A stretch of DNA of 7,478 bases from Phycisphaeraceae bacterium (GCA_003552605.1 PUNN01000370.1:1-7478); one strand, 5' to 3'. Shown: positions 1 through 5,918, counted from the first letter of the stretch. The notes: generated by a model from the letters alone, not told the origin. Translations and numbers: made by a program.

Positions 1-49
1 CGGTGGCCGGTCATCTCAGGCGCAGCGGCCTTCCAAGGGCCGCATCTCG
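1..49 (-). other. Non-coding stretch downstream of rpsH, with a 6-bp inverted repeat
   Basis: Between the S8 stop and the window edge I find no L6 start, only GCGGCC-CTTGGAA-GGCCGC on the minus strand (25-43), a perfect 6-bp GC stem with a 7-nt loop. No U-run follows, so it is not a typical terminator. By analogy with the other spacers it may precede the SD of the next gene (probably rplF), which is not visible. Confidence 0.5.
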
Positions 50-448
50 CTACTCGACGGTGCAAAGCAGTTCGCCGCCGGCGTGCTCGCTGCGGCACTG
101 CCGGTCGCTCATCACGCCACGGGGCGTGCTGACGATGCTGACGCCAAGGCCGGAAAGCGGCCGGGGCACCTCGCGTGCCTTGACGTAGATGCGGCGGCCG
201 GGCCGGCTGGCACGCTTGAGCGCATGGATCAGGCTCTCACCGTTGGGGCCATAGCGCAGCGTCAGGCGGAGGATGCCCTGGCGGCCATCATCGATCACCG
301 CGAAGTCCGCGATGTAGCCTTCGGACTTGAGCGCCTCGGCGATGCCGCGACAGATCTTGCTGTTGCGGCAGTCGACGGTATCGAAGCGGTTCCGGTTGGC
401 GTTGCGGATTCGCGTCAGCATGTCCGCGATTGGGTCGTTCAACGACAT
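50..448 (-). CDS. rpsH: 30S ribosomal protein S8
   Basis: Primary 16S rRNA binder of the small-subunit platform; in E. coli it also represses the spc operon by binding the mRNA near rplE. The 132-residue product has the standard length and starts MSLNDPIADMLTRIRNANR. It contains the N-terminal domain (1-65) with ICRGIAEALKSEGYIADF (32-49), then RASRPGRRIYVKAREVPRPLSGLGVSIVSTPRGVMSDR (79-116) and GGELLCTVE at the end, the usual S8 C-terminus. The frame is open upstream into the S14 gene, but the ATG at 446-448 is the family start and has GGAGAG 8 nt before it. The stop is TAG. rplF is expected next but is outside the window. Confidence 0.98.
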   Translation of the reverse strand: MSLNDPIADMLTRIRNANRNRFDTVDCRNSKICRGIAEALKSEGYIADFAVIDDGRQGILRLTLRYGPNGESLIHALKRASRPGRRIYVKAREVPRPLSGLGVSIVSTPRGVMSDRQCRSEHAGGELLCTVE

Positions 449-474
449 CTTTGTAGCTCTCCATGGTCGCCGCG

Positions 475-498
475 GCCGCCGGGGCTCTTCCCTGCGGC
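475..498 (-). repeat. Two-part hairpin 5' of the rpsH ribosome binding site
   Basis: On the minus strand GCCGC pairs with GCGGC (5 bp) and, beyond a small internal loop, GGG pairs with CCC around an AAGAG loop. It lies in the 79-nt S14-S8 spacer, 12 nt before the GGAGAG SD of S8 (complement of 457-462). No U-tract follows. Confidence 0.45.
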
Positions 499-527
499 AC
501 GGGCGTTTCGAAGCATCAGCCGGCCGT

Positions 528-797
528 CTACCAGGACGCCTTGCGCATGCCGGGGATCCTGCCCTGTAGCGCCAGCTCACGAAGCTTGATGCGCGAGATC
601 TTGAACTTGCGGTAGTAACCACGCGTCCGGCCGGTCAACGCGCACATGTTGCGAACACGCGTCGGGCTGGCATCGCGCGGCAGGCGCTGAAGCGCGGCGT
701 AGTCGCCCTCGGCCTTGAGCTTGCGGCGAAGCTCGGCGTACTTGGCCACTGTCCGGGCAAGGCGCTGGTTCCGGTTCATGGTCGATTTTGATGACAT
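528..797 (-). CDS. rpsN: 30S ribosomal protein S14, zinc-free long form
   Basis: Small-subunit head protein. The 89-residue product is the longer type without the two CxxC zinc pairs: only one Cys is present (52). It matches the E. coli-like pattern LQRLPRDASPTRVRNMCALTGRTRGYYRKFKISRIKLRELALQGRIPGMRKASW (36-89), ending in the signature KASW. The start is decided by the SD: AAGGA (complement of 805-809) lies 7 nt before the ATG at 795-797. An in-frame ATG upstream at 822-824 would place the SD inside the gene, and the ATG at 777-779 has no SD. A weak GC stem (815-829) lies 5 nt 5' of the SD. A zinc-independent S14 does not depend on zinc supply, unlike the zinc-ribbon form. Confidence 0.96.
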   Translation of the reverse strand: MSSKSTMNRNQRLARTVAKYAELRRKLKAEGDYAALQRLPRDASPTRVRNMCALTGRTRGYYRKFKISRIKLRELALQGRIPGMRKASW

Positions 798-847
798 CGT
801 CAGGTCCTTGGCCACCGCTGCCACGGCGGCACTTCAATTCTGTGGGG

Positions 848-1426
848 TTACGATGCGGCGCTGACGGCGGGGGCATTGCTGAAGGGCATGCCAAGCTCCC
901 GCAGCACCACGCTCGACTTCTCCGGGTCACTGTTGGCAATCACAATCGTAATGTGCATGCCGTGGATGTACTCGACGTTGGACATGTCCACCTCGGGGAA
1001 CACGCCCTGTTCGTTGACGCCCATCGAGTAGTTGCCGCGGGCGTCGAAGCTCTGCGGATTGAGCCCGCGGAAGTCCTTGATCCGCGGGATCGCAAGCGTA
1101 ATCAGCCGGTCGAGGAACTCCCACATGCGACTGCCCCGGATGGTGACCATGCAGCCGCTCTCGTAGCCGGCGCGCACCTTGAAGTTGCTCACGCTCTTGC
1201 GCGCCTTGGTCATCACCGGCTTCTGCCCGGAGATGGTGGCAAGGTCGCGGATCACCGTCTCCCGAGCCTTGGCGTTGATCTTGGTGCCCTCGAGCGAGCG
1301 GCCGAGACCGACACTGAGCACGACCTTCTCCAGCCGCGGCATGGCCATGGGGTTGGCCAGGTCGAACTGCTCACGCAGCTTCGGCTTGACCTGCTCGTTG
1401 TATCGTTGCTTCATCCGGGGAGTCAT
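848..1426 (-). CDS. rplE: 50S ribosomal protein L5
   Basis: Component of the central protuberance that binds 5S rRNA and contacts the P-site tRNA and the 30S head. The 192-residue product is a little longer than the usual 179-187, the excess being a C-terminal SNAPAVSAAS tail. It shows MPRLEKVVLSVGLG (29-42), ATISGQKPVMTKARKSVSNFKVR (63-85), GCMVTIRGSRMWEFLDRLITLAIPRIKDFRGLNPQSFDARGNYSMGVNEQ (91-140) and FPEVD, and ends with RELGMPF. All are strong L5 signatures. Two in-frame ATGs exist, at 1424-1426 and 1412-1414. The first is chosen because AAGGA lies 9 nt upstream of it, while the second has no SD of its own. Confidence 0.97.
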   Translation of the reverse strand: MTPRMKQRYNEQVKPKLREQFDLANPMAMPRLEKVVLSVGLGRSLEGTKINAKARETVIRDLATISGQKPVMTKARKSVSNFKVRAGYESGCMVTIRGSRMWEFLDRLITLAIPRIKDFRGLNPQSFDARGNYSMGVNEQGVFPEVDMSNVEYIHGMHITIVIANSDPEKSSVVLRELGMPFSNAPAVSAAS

Positions 1427-1479
1427 CGGGGTCGATCCTTATTCACACCGCCCGGGCCGGGCCGGCGGGGTCGGTCCTT
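1427..1479 (-). repeat. Direct 14-nt repeat carrying the rplE Shine-Dalgarno sequence
   Basis: The complement of 1427-1440 (AAGGATCGACCCCG) and of 1466-1479 (AAGGACCGACCCCG) match at 13 of 14 positions, 39 nt apart. The copy nearer L5 is its real SD region, with AAGGA 9 nt before ATG. The other copy begins 2 nt after the L24 stop and has no start codon at the matching distance. A GC-rich inverted repeat (1448-1468, outer CCGCC/GGCGG) lies between and slightly overlaps the first copy. Confidence 0.6.
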
Positions 1480-1481
1480 GG

Positions 1482-1820
1482 TCATTGCGATTCAGCACCG
1501 TGGCGCAGCGTGCCGAGGTCATCCCCGCCGCGGGCCGCCACCCGCACCTTCGCCCCATCGGGCCTGGAAACGTACCGGACCCGGCTGGGGCGGCCGCCAA
1601 CCACCGGCGAGACGTTGGACAGGTCGATCGGCATTTCCTTGCGGATCAACCCGCCCTGGGGGTGACGCTGACTGGGGCGGACATGCCGCTTGACCATGTT
1701 CAGCTTCTGCACCACCACCTTGCCTCGCTTCGGGTCCACGCGCAGGACGGTCCCCTGCTTACCCTTCTCAGCGCCGGCGGTGATGATCACCAAGTCGCCT
1801 TTTTTTATGTGCTGTGGCAT
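1482..1820 (-). CDS. rplX: 50S ribosomal protein L24
   Basis: Assembly-initiator protein of the 50S with a KOW domain that binds the 5' region of 23S rRNA. The 112-residue product begins MPQHIKKGDLVIITAGAEKGKQGTVLRVDPKRGKVVV, which is the KOW motif (about 6-38). It continues with VKRHVRPSQRHPQGGLIRKEMPIDLSNV (43-70), the L24 signature, and PSRVRYV (78-84). Length is within the normal 100-115. The frame is open upstream into the L14 gene, but the ATG at 1818-1820 is the family start and has GAGG 5 nt before it. An A7 tract in codons 5-7 (ATA AAA AAA) looks incidental. The spacer to L5 contains the repeated SD-like 14-mer. Confidence 0.97.
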   Translation of the reverse strand: MPQHIKKGDLVIITAGAEKGKQGTVLRVDPKRGKVVVQKLNMVKRHVRPSQRHPQGGLIRKEMPIDLSNVSPVVGGRPSRVRYVSRPDGAKVRVAARGGDDLGTLRHGAESQ

Positions 1821-1857
1821 GTTTGCCTCGCTTGTCTCGGGCTCACGGCTCGGGGGG

Positions 1858-2244
1858 TTACACGACCTCGGTCGCGAGGGACACGATACGGGTGTACTGC
1901 TTCTCGCGCAACTCACGGGCAATGGCCCCGAAGATGCGCGTGCCACGGGGGTTGCCATCATCGTCGATCAACACCACCGCGTTACGGTCGAACCGCACGT
2001 AGCTGCCGTCGGGACGGCGGACGGGGTAGCGCGTCCGCACGACCACGCCCTTGCAGATCGTGCCGGTCTTCATGTCGCCGCCGGGCAGCGCCCTCTTGAT
2101 GCTGCACACCACGCGGTCGCCCACGCTGGCGGTGGGCCGGGTGGACCGGCCGCGGCCGGTCTTGGCCCCGAGCACGCGGATGACATAGGCGACCTTGGCG
2201 CCGGTGTTGTCAGCCACATCGAGTCTGGATTCAGCCTGAATCAT
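1858..2244 (-). CDS. rplN: 50S ribosomal protein L14
   Basis: Large-subunit protein at the intersubunit face; it takes part in an inter-subunit bridge and is the docking site of the silencing factor RsfS where that exists. The 128-residue product starts MIQAESRLDVADNTGAKVAYVIRVLG and contains the conserved VVRTRYPVRRPDGSYVRFDRNAVVLIDDDGNPRGTRIFGAIARELRE (about 69-115) and ISSLAPEVL-like end IVSLATEVV. Bacterial L14 is usually 122-123 residues. The excess is an insertion of about 6 residues in the segment AKTGRGRSTRPTAS (27-40), where E. coli has GSHRRYAG. The insertion is basic and does not disturb the frame or flanks. The ATG at 2242-2244 has GGGAG about 10 nt upstream. Confidence 0.97.
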   Translation of the reverse strand: MIQAESRLDVADNTGAKVAYVIRVLGAKTGRGRSTRPTASVGDRVVCSIKRALPGGDMKTGTICKGVVVRTRYPVRRPDGSYVRFDRNAVVLIDDDGNPRGTRIFGAIARELREKQYTRIVSLATEVV

Positions 2245-2277
2245 CGCTGGTTCACTCCCTGGCGGCGTCGCAGCCGG

Positions 2278-2559
2278 TCACTTGTTGGCCGGGGCCCGCT
2301 CGACAATGCGGACCAGTCGCCAGCTCTTGGTCTTGCTCAACGGCCGGCAGTTGGCGATCTCCACGCGATCGCCCGCACGGCTGTCGTTGTTCTCATCATG
2401 CACCTGGAAGCGGGTGATTCGCTTCATGTACTTTCCGTACTTGCTGTGACGCCGCAGGTACTCCACGGCCACCGTCCGGGTCTTGTTCCGCTTGTCGCTG
2501 ACAACCACGCCGGTCCGGGAACCGATGATGTGTCGTTGCGCTGGCTGGGTCTGGGTCAT
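2278..2559 (-). CDS. rpsQ: 30S ribosomal protein S17
   Basis: Primary 16S rRNA binding protein of the small subunit with an OB-type fold. The 93-residue product, slightly longer than the usual 80-90, contains the family elements GVVVSDKRNKTRTVAVEYLRRHSKYGKYMKR (17-47), FQVHDENNDSRAGDRVEIANCRPLSKTKSWRLVRIVE (51-87), and the C-terminal APANK. DENNDSRAGDRVEI followed by CRPLSKTK is the S17 signature. The N-terminal eight residues (MTQTQPAQ) are variable, as in other members. The ATG at 2557-2559 has a modest GAGAG about 8 nt upstream, near the L29 stop, so translation may be coupled to L29. Confidence 0.97.
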   Translation of the reverse strand: MTQTQPAQRHIIGSRTGVVVSDKRNKTRTVAVEYLRRHSKYGKYMKRITRFQVHDENNDSRAGDRVEIANCRPLSKTKSWRLVRIVERAPANK

Positions 2560-2577
2560 GGTGCGGGCTCTCGCTTA

Positions 2578-2796
2578 TCAGGCCTGGGCCTGGGTCGGGG
2601 TCGCTGGCGCTAGAGCGCGGGCACGGCGCTCGGTCTGGATGCGGGCAATGTCACGGCGCAGGGCCGTGAACTGCCGCGGGTTCTCGATCTTCTCCGTCAC
2701 CGCCTGGCAGCGCAGGTCGAAGATCAACTTGCGGATCCGCGCCTCCTCGACGCGAAGCTCTTCATCACTCATTTGCCTGACTTCATCAGCCTTCAT
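2578..2796 (-). CDS. rpmC: 50S ribosomal protein L29
   Basis: Small helical-hairpin protein beside the tunnel exit, next to L23. The 72-residue product has the standard two-helix layout: MKADEVRQMSDEELRVEEARIRKLIFDLRCQ (1-31), a turn with ENPRQF (38-43), and the second helix TALRRDIARIQTERRARA, whose RRDIARI(Q)T core is the family signature. The end is Ala/Pro/Gln-rich and probably disordered. The reading frame stays open 17 codons further upstream, into the end of the L16 gene, but the ATG at 2794-2796 has AGGGAG 5 nt before it and begins at the conserved MKADEVR, so it is chosen. The stop is TGA directly followed in frame by TAA. Only 18 nt separate it from S17. Confidence 0.95.
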   Translation of the reverse strand: MKADEVRQMSDEELRVEEARIRKLIFDLRCQAVTEKIENPRQFTALRRDIARIQTERRARALAPATPTQAQA

Positions 2797-2824
2797 AACG
2801 GCTCCCTGCTCGAGTCGGCCGGAC

Positions 2825-3241
2825 TCATACGTGGCGTCGTTCAACAAACCGGCACTTGAACGGCATCTTGTGGGCCACGCGGACGAAGGCCTTCACGGCC
2901 ACCTCGCGCGGGATGCCGGTCAGTTCATACAGCACCCGACCGGGCTTGATCGGCGCCGCCCAGAACTCGGGCTCGGCCTTGCCCTTGCCCATCCGCGTTT
3001 CCAGCGGCTTCTTGCTGATGGGCTTGTCCGGGAAGGCCCGCACGAACAGCTTGCCCTCACGGGCGACGAACTGCCGCGCGGCGACGCGGCCGGCCTCGAT
3101 CTGGCGAGCGGTCAACCAGCCGCCCTCGAGTGCCTGGAGGCCATAGTCGCCGAAGGCGACATAGTTGCCGCGATGGGCGTTGCCGCGGATGCGCCCGCGC
3201 TGCTGCTTGCGGAACTTCACTCTCTTGGGCATCAAAGGCAT
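2825..3241 (-). CDS. rplP: 50S ribosomal protein L16
   Basis: Late-assembly 50S protein that organises the A-site side of the peptidyl transferase region. The 138-residue product is close to the usual 136-140. It carries MPKRVKFRKQQRGRIRG near the N-terminus, FGDYGLQALEGGWLTARQIEAGR (30-52), and FPDKPISKKPLETRMGKGKAEPEFW (70-94), followed by KPGRVLYELTGIP. Arg83 in the RMGKGK motif corresponds to E. coli Arg81, the residue hydroxylated there by YcfD; nothing here shows whether it is modified. The ATG at 3239-3241 (MPLMPKR) parallels the common MLMPKR start. The internal ATG at 3230-3232 has no SD, but the upstream one also has only a weak one, so the exact start is slightly uncertain. Confidence 0.97.
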   Translation of the reverse strand: MPLMPKRVKFRKQQRGRIRGNAHRGNYVAFGDYGLQALEGGWLTARQIEAGRVAARQFVAREGKLFVRAFPDKPISKKPLETRMGKGKAEPEFWAAPIKPGRVLYELTGIPREVAVKAFVRVAHKMPFKCRFVERRHV

Positions 3242-3297
3242 GGCTTAATCTCGCTTAACTCGGTGTCCCATAGCGGCGGCGCACCTCGCGGCCGGTC

Positions 3298-4002
3298 TCA
3301 GCGCCGACCCCGCGCCCGGGCACGGGCGCCGGCGGCACGGCTTTCGTAGTCCTGTTCGGTCTTGTCGCTGTACATCCCCTTGTAGATCCACACCTTCACA
3401 CCGATCACGCCGTAGGTCGTGCGACTTTCCGCAAAGCCGTAGTCGACGTGCGCCTGAAGCGTCTGGAGCGGGATCGCCCCGAGGCGGGTGGTCTCGCTGC
3501 GGCCCATCTCGGCCCCGCCGAGCCGGCCGCCGAGGTGAATCTTCACCCCGCGGGCACCGGCGTTCATCGCCGCCTCGCCCTTCATCTTCATCACCCGCCG
3601 GAAGCCGGCCCGCTTCTGAAGCTGCTCGGCGATCGACTCGGCGATGAGTTGGGCATCGATGTCGGGGTTATGCACCTCGACGCAGTTGATCACCACGTTA
3701 CGACCGGTCAGGTGCTGAAGGTGGGCCGTCAGCTCCTCGATGTTGGACCCCTTGGGGCCGATGACCAGGCCGGGCCGGGCCGTGCGGATGATGATCTTCA
3801 GCTCCTCGCGCGTCCGCTCGATGTGGATGTCGCTGACGGCGGCGAACGGTGGGCGGCGGTTGAGCCGCTTGTCCAGTTCACGCCGGATCAGCTCATCCTC
3901 GACCAGAAGCTCGCCGTAAAGCGCCTTCGGCGCATACCAGCGCGACTTGTGGGCCTCGGTGATGCCGACGCGGAAGCCGAATGGATGGACCTTCTGTCCC
4001 AT
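3298..4002 (-). CDS. rpsC: 30S ribosomal protein S3
   Basis: Small-subunit protein at the mRNA entry channel; with S4 it is linked to mRNA helicase activity. The 234-residue product matches the family length (E. coli 233). It starts MGQKVHPFGFRVGI and has a type II KH domain with the GxxG loop in LVIGPKGSNIEEL (GPKG at 82-85). The C-terminal S3 domain includes GVKIHLGGRLGGAEMGRSE (152-170) and YGVIGVKVWIYKGMY (197-211), and the end is Arg-rich (AAGARARARGRR). An in-frame GTG three codons upstream (4009-4011) is rejected because MGQKVHP is the universal start, and the ATG at 4000-4002 has GAGAG at 8 nt spacing. A GC hairpin precedes this SD. Confidence 0.98.
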   Translation of the reverse strand: MGQKVHPFGFRVGITEAHKSRWYAPKALYGELLVEDELIRRELDKRLNRRPPFAAVSDIHIERTREELKIIIRTARPGLVIGPKGSNIEELTAHLQHLTGRNVVINCVEVHNPDIDAQLIAESIAEQLQKRAGFRRVMKMKGEAAMNAGARGVKIHLGGRLGGAEMGRSETTRLGAIPLQTLQAHVDYGFAESRTTYGVIGVKVWIYKGMYSDKTEQDYESRAAGARARARGRR

Positions 4003-4017
4003 TGGTTGCACTCTCGT

Positions 4018-4043
4018 GCGGCCGCCGGTTCAAGGCCGGCCGC
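4018..4043 (-). repeat. GC-rich inverted repeat 5' of the rpsC ribosome binding site
   Basis: On the minus strand GCGGCCG pairs with CGGCCGC (7 bp) around a 12-nt interior in which two more C-G pairs can form. An alternative register pairs CCGG with CCGG. It fills most of the 51-nt L22-S3 spacer and ends 2 nt before the GAGAG SD of S3 (complement of 4011-4015). Confidence 0.55.
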
Positions 4044-4053
4044 TCGTTTCGGT

Positions 4054-4389
4054 TCAGTCGAGCTCGTCAACGGCCACGGTAATGTGGCTCGTCCGCTTGT
4101 TGATCGGGTGGGCCCGACCACGGTCCTTGGGCTGAAAACGCTTGATCGTGGGGCCGCTGTCGGCGCGGGCATCGACCACGATGAGGTTGCGAACGTTCAC
4201 ATCTTCGCTCTGATCGGCGTTGGCCCGCGCCGCGAGCAGCGCGGTCTTGAGAAACACCGCCGCGCGCTGCTTGCTCAGGCTCAGCACGGCGAGCGCCTCA
4301 TCGATGCGCTTGCCGCGGATCAGGTTGGCCACCGGCCTCACCTTGGTGGGGCTGATGCGTGCCATACGGTGGACGTTGGTGAATGCCAT
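4054..4389 (-). CDS. rplV: 50S ribosomal protein L22
   Basis: Large-subunit protein that touches all domains of 23S rRNA; its long beta-hairpin lines the exit tunnel opposite L4. The 111-residue product is of standard length. It begins with RMARISPTKVRPVANLIRGKRIDEAL (8-33), where the start of the conserved segment is clear, and carries the helix FLKTALLAARANAD (46-59). The tunnel hairpin KRFQPKDRGRAHPINKRTSHITV (83-105) is intact, with no deletion of the type associated with macrolide resistance. The ATG at 4387-4389 has GGAG about 8 nt upstream. The spacer from S19 is 29 nt and contains a GCGGCCGC palindrome but no good stem-loop. Confidence 0.98.
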   Translation of the reverse strand: MAFTNVHRMARISPTKVRPVANLIRGKRIDEALAVLSLSKQRAAVFLKTALLAARANADQSEDVNVRNLIVVDARADSGPTIKRFQPKDRGRAHPINKRTSHITVAVDELD

Positions 4390-4418
4390 GATTCAACTCC
4401 GCTTGCGGCCGCCGCGAT

Positions 4419-4709
4419 TCACAGGTGCCCGCGGGCGCGCTGCGCCTTGCTGCCGGTGGTGTGTCCGCGGAAGGTACGGGTCGGGCTGAACTCGCCGAGC
4501 TTGTGGCCGACCATGTCCTCGGTCACGAACACCGATTGAAACTGCTTGCCGTTGTGGACGAGGAAGGTATGCCCGACAAACTCGGGCACAATCACGCACG
4601 CACGGCGCCAGGTCTTGATCGGGTCGCGCCGGTTCTGCTGATTGAGCATCTCCACCTTGCGGTAGAGCTTCTCATCCACGAACGGGCCTTTTTTCATTGA
4701 TCGGGGCAT
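4419..4709 (-). CDS. rpsS: 30S ribosomal protein S19
   Basis: Small-subunit head protein that contacts 16S rRNA, forms a complex with S13 and takes part in a bridge to the 50S. The 96-residue product shows the full family pattern: MPRSMKKGPFVDEKL at the N-terminus, IKTWRRACVIVPEFVGHTFLVHNGK (about 31-55), the HKLGEFSPTRTFRGH signature (69-83), and a basic tail. Length is normal for bacteria (about 90-95). The ATG at 4707-4709 follows GAGG with 6 nt spacing. An in-frame downstream ATG at 4695-4697 (MKKGP) would remove conserved residues and is unlikely. A short A6 tract lies in codons 6-7. It sits between L2 and L22 with 29-30 nt spacers. Confidence 0.98.
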   Translation of the reverse strand: MPRSMKKGPFVDEKLYRKVEMLNQQNRRDPIKTWRRACVIVPEFVGHTFLVHNGKQFQSVFVTEDMVGHKLGEFSPTRTFRGHTTGSKAQRARGHL

Positions 4710-4739
4710 GCTGCACCTCGTTGCCGTGTCGCCGCGCCT

Positions 4740-5594
4740 TTACAGCACGAGCTGGCCGTACCGCTTGCTGCGGCGGCGGCGGATGATCAGGTTGTCCGAC
4801 GGCTTGCCACGCTTGCGCGTCCGGCCACCCTTGGCGGGCACGCCGGTCTTCGAGGCCGGCGGTCGGTTGTGTTTACTGCGGGCATCACCCCCGCCGAGGG
4901 GGTGATCGTGGTGGTTCTTGGCCATGCCGCGGGTGTGCGGCCGGCGCCCCATCAGGCGGTTTCGCCCGGCCTTGCCGAGTCGCTCGAGCGAATGATCGGT
5001 GTTGCCGACCTGCCCGATCGTCGCGCGGCAGCGAAGCGAAACCTGCCGGATTTCGCCCGAGGGCATCACCAGCGTGGCGCGACCGCCTTCCTTGTTGGTC
5101 AGCCGGGCGTAGGTCCCCGCCGACCGGCACAGGGCACCGCCGCGCCCGGGCACAAGCTCGATGTTATGCACGTTGAGCCCGGCCGGGATATTGGCAAGGG
5201 GCATCGCATTGCCTGCCGACGGCTCACCGGCCTCGGTGGTCGAGGTCACGGTCATGGCATCGGTCAATCCCACGGGGGCGAGGATGTAACGCCGCTCGCC
5301 ATCGGCGTACTCGATCAGCGCGATGTTGCACGTGCGGTTGGGATCGTACTCGATGCCGATCACCTTACCGGGCACATCGTACTTGTTTCGCTTGAAGTCG
5401 ATCATCCGGTACCGCCGCTTGACGCCCCCGCCGCGGGAAGGCACGGTGATCTTGCCCTGGTTGTTCCGCCCGCCGTGCTTGACGATCGGGCGCAGCAGTG
5501 ACTTCTCCGGCTTTTCCCGGGTCACCTCGCTGTGGAGGTTGACCGAGGCGTTTCGCCGGCCGGCACTGGTTCGCTTGTAGATCCGGATGGCCAT
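4740..5594 (-). CDS. rplB: 50S ribosomal protein L2
   Basis: One of the most conserved 50S proteins, needed for subunit association and peptidyl transferase activity. The 284-residue product starts MAIRIYKRTSAGRRNASV and contains the SLLRPIVKHGGRNNQGKIT block (32-50), the RNA-binding core IEYDPNRTCNIALIEYADGERRYILAP (81-107), LVPGRGGALCRSAGT (147-161) and RPHTRGMAKN (218-227). The usual DHPHGGGEGR motif reads DHPLGGGDAR (230-239): the first His, equivalent to E. coli His229, is kept, but the second His is Leu and GEG is GDA. The following segment, KHNRPPASKTG, also differs from the usual HPVTPWG. The C-terminus is strongly basic (IIRRRRSKRYGQLVL). An in-frame ATG 5 codons upstream (5607-5609) is possible, but MAIRIYK is the family start and has GGAG 9 nt before it. 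Confidence 0.97.
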   Translation of the reverse strand: MAIRIYKRTSAGRRNASVNLHSEVTREKPEKSLLRPIVKHGGRNNQGKITVPSRGGGVKRRYRMIDFKRNKYDVPGKVIGIEYDPNRTCNIALIEYADGERRYILAPVGLTDAMTVTSTTEAGEPSAGNAMPLANIPAGLNVHNIELVPGRGGALCRSAGTYARLTNKEGGRATLVMPSGEIRQVSLRCRATIGQVGNTDHSLERLGKAGRNRLMGRRPHTRGMAKNHHDHPLGGGDARSKHNRPPASKTGVPAKGGRTRKRGKPSDNLIIRRRRSKRYGQLVL

Positions 5595-5614
5595 CGCATG
5601 CCACTCCATTCATT

Positions 5615-5632
5615 CCGCCCCGCGCGGGGCGG
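5615..5632 (-). repeat. Perfect 18-nt GC palindrome between rplW and rplB
   Basis: CCGCCCCGC followed by GCGGGGCGG is a perfect 9+9 palindrome. As RNA it can form a 7-bp all-GC stem with a GCGC loop. It starts 7 nt after the L23 stop and ends 7 nt before the GGAG SD of L2 (complement of 5604-5607). The downstream bases are AATGAAT, not a U-tract, so a Rho-independent terminator is unlikely. Confidence 0.7.
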
Positions 5633-5639
5633 TGGATTG

Positions 5640-5918
5640 CTAGAACACTTCGATCCGATGATCGCCGTGCAGGTACACCATCGCACGCTTCCAGGGCGAG
5701 GTTCGCACGTATCCTTGGCGGGTGCGGCGAAGCTTGCCCTTGCGGATCTGCGTGGCGACCTTCTCGACCTTCACACCGTAAAGCTGCTCGATCGCCTGCT
5801 TGATCTCAGGCTTTCGCGCCCGCATGTCCACATGGAAGGCGTAGCGGTTGTGATCTTCCGATTCCTGCGTGTTTTTCTCGGTCACCAGCGGACGCTTGAC
5901 CACATCAATCGCATGCAT
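5640..5918 (-). CDS. rplW: 50S ribosomal protein L23
   Basis: Large-subunit protein at the exit of the nascent-peptide tunnel, the docking site for trigger factor and signal recognition particle in characterised bacteria. The 92-residue product carries the family features: an N-terminal VVKRPLVTEKNT, the central KPEIKQAIEQLYGVKVEKVAT segment (about residues 37-56), and the basic KGKLRRTRQGYVRTSPWKRAMVYL stretch (60-83). It is slightly shorter than the typical 95-100 residues. The start is unambiguous: the ATG overlaps the L4 TGA as TGATG and has one of the best SDs in the window, GGAGGT 6 nt upstream (complement of 5925-5930), inside the end of the L4 gene. An 18-nt palindrome follows its TAG stop before L2. 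Confidence 0.97.
   Translation of the reverse strand: MHAIDVVKRPLVTEKNTQESEDHNRYAFHVDMRARKPEIKQAIEQLYGVKVEKVATQIRKGKLRRTRQGYVRTSPWKRAMVYLHGDHRIEVF

Noticed and set aside
788..1693. Long open frame on the plus strand (301 codons) opposite L5 and L24
   Set aside because: It is antisense to two certain ribosomal genes, has low-complexity His/Gly/Arg-rich composition typical of GC-rich shadow frames, and shows no recognisable domain.
1800..1806. A7 run in codons 5-7 of rplX, formally an A AAA AAA slippery heptamer
   Set aside because: It lies at the very start of an intact, normal-length L24. No stimulatory structure or meaningful alternative frame is apparent, and Ile-Lys-Lys is ordinary for this family.
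4405..4412. GCGGCCGC palindrome in the rpsS-rplV spacer
   Set aside because: An 8-nt self-complementary GC motif is common in such DNA and forms no useful stem-loop.
3448..4539. Long open frame on the plus strand (363 codons) opposite S3, L22 and S19
   Set aside because: It spans three genes and their spacers in antisense, with no family resemblance; an open frame of this length is expected by codon bias in GC-rich DNA.
5615..5632. Rho-independent terminator between rplW and rplB
   Set aside because: The stem is strong, but the following bases are AATGAATGG with no U-tract, and the downstream genes belong to the same operon.
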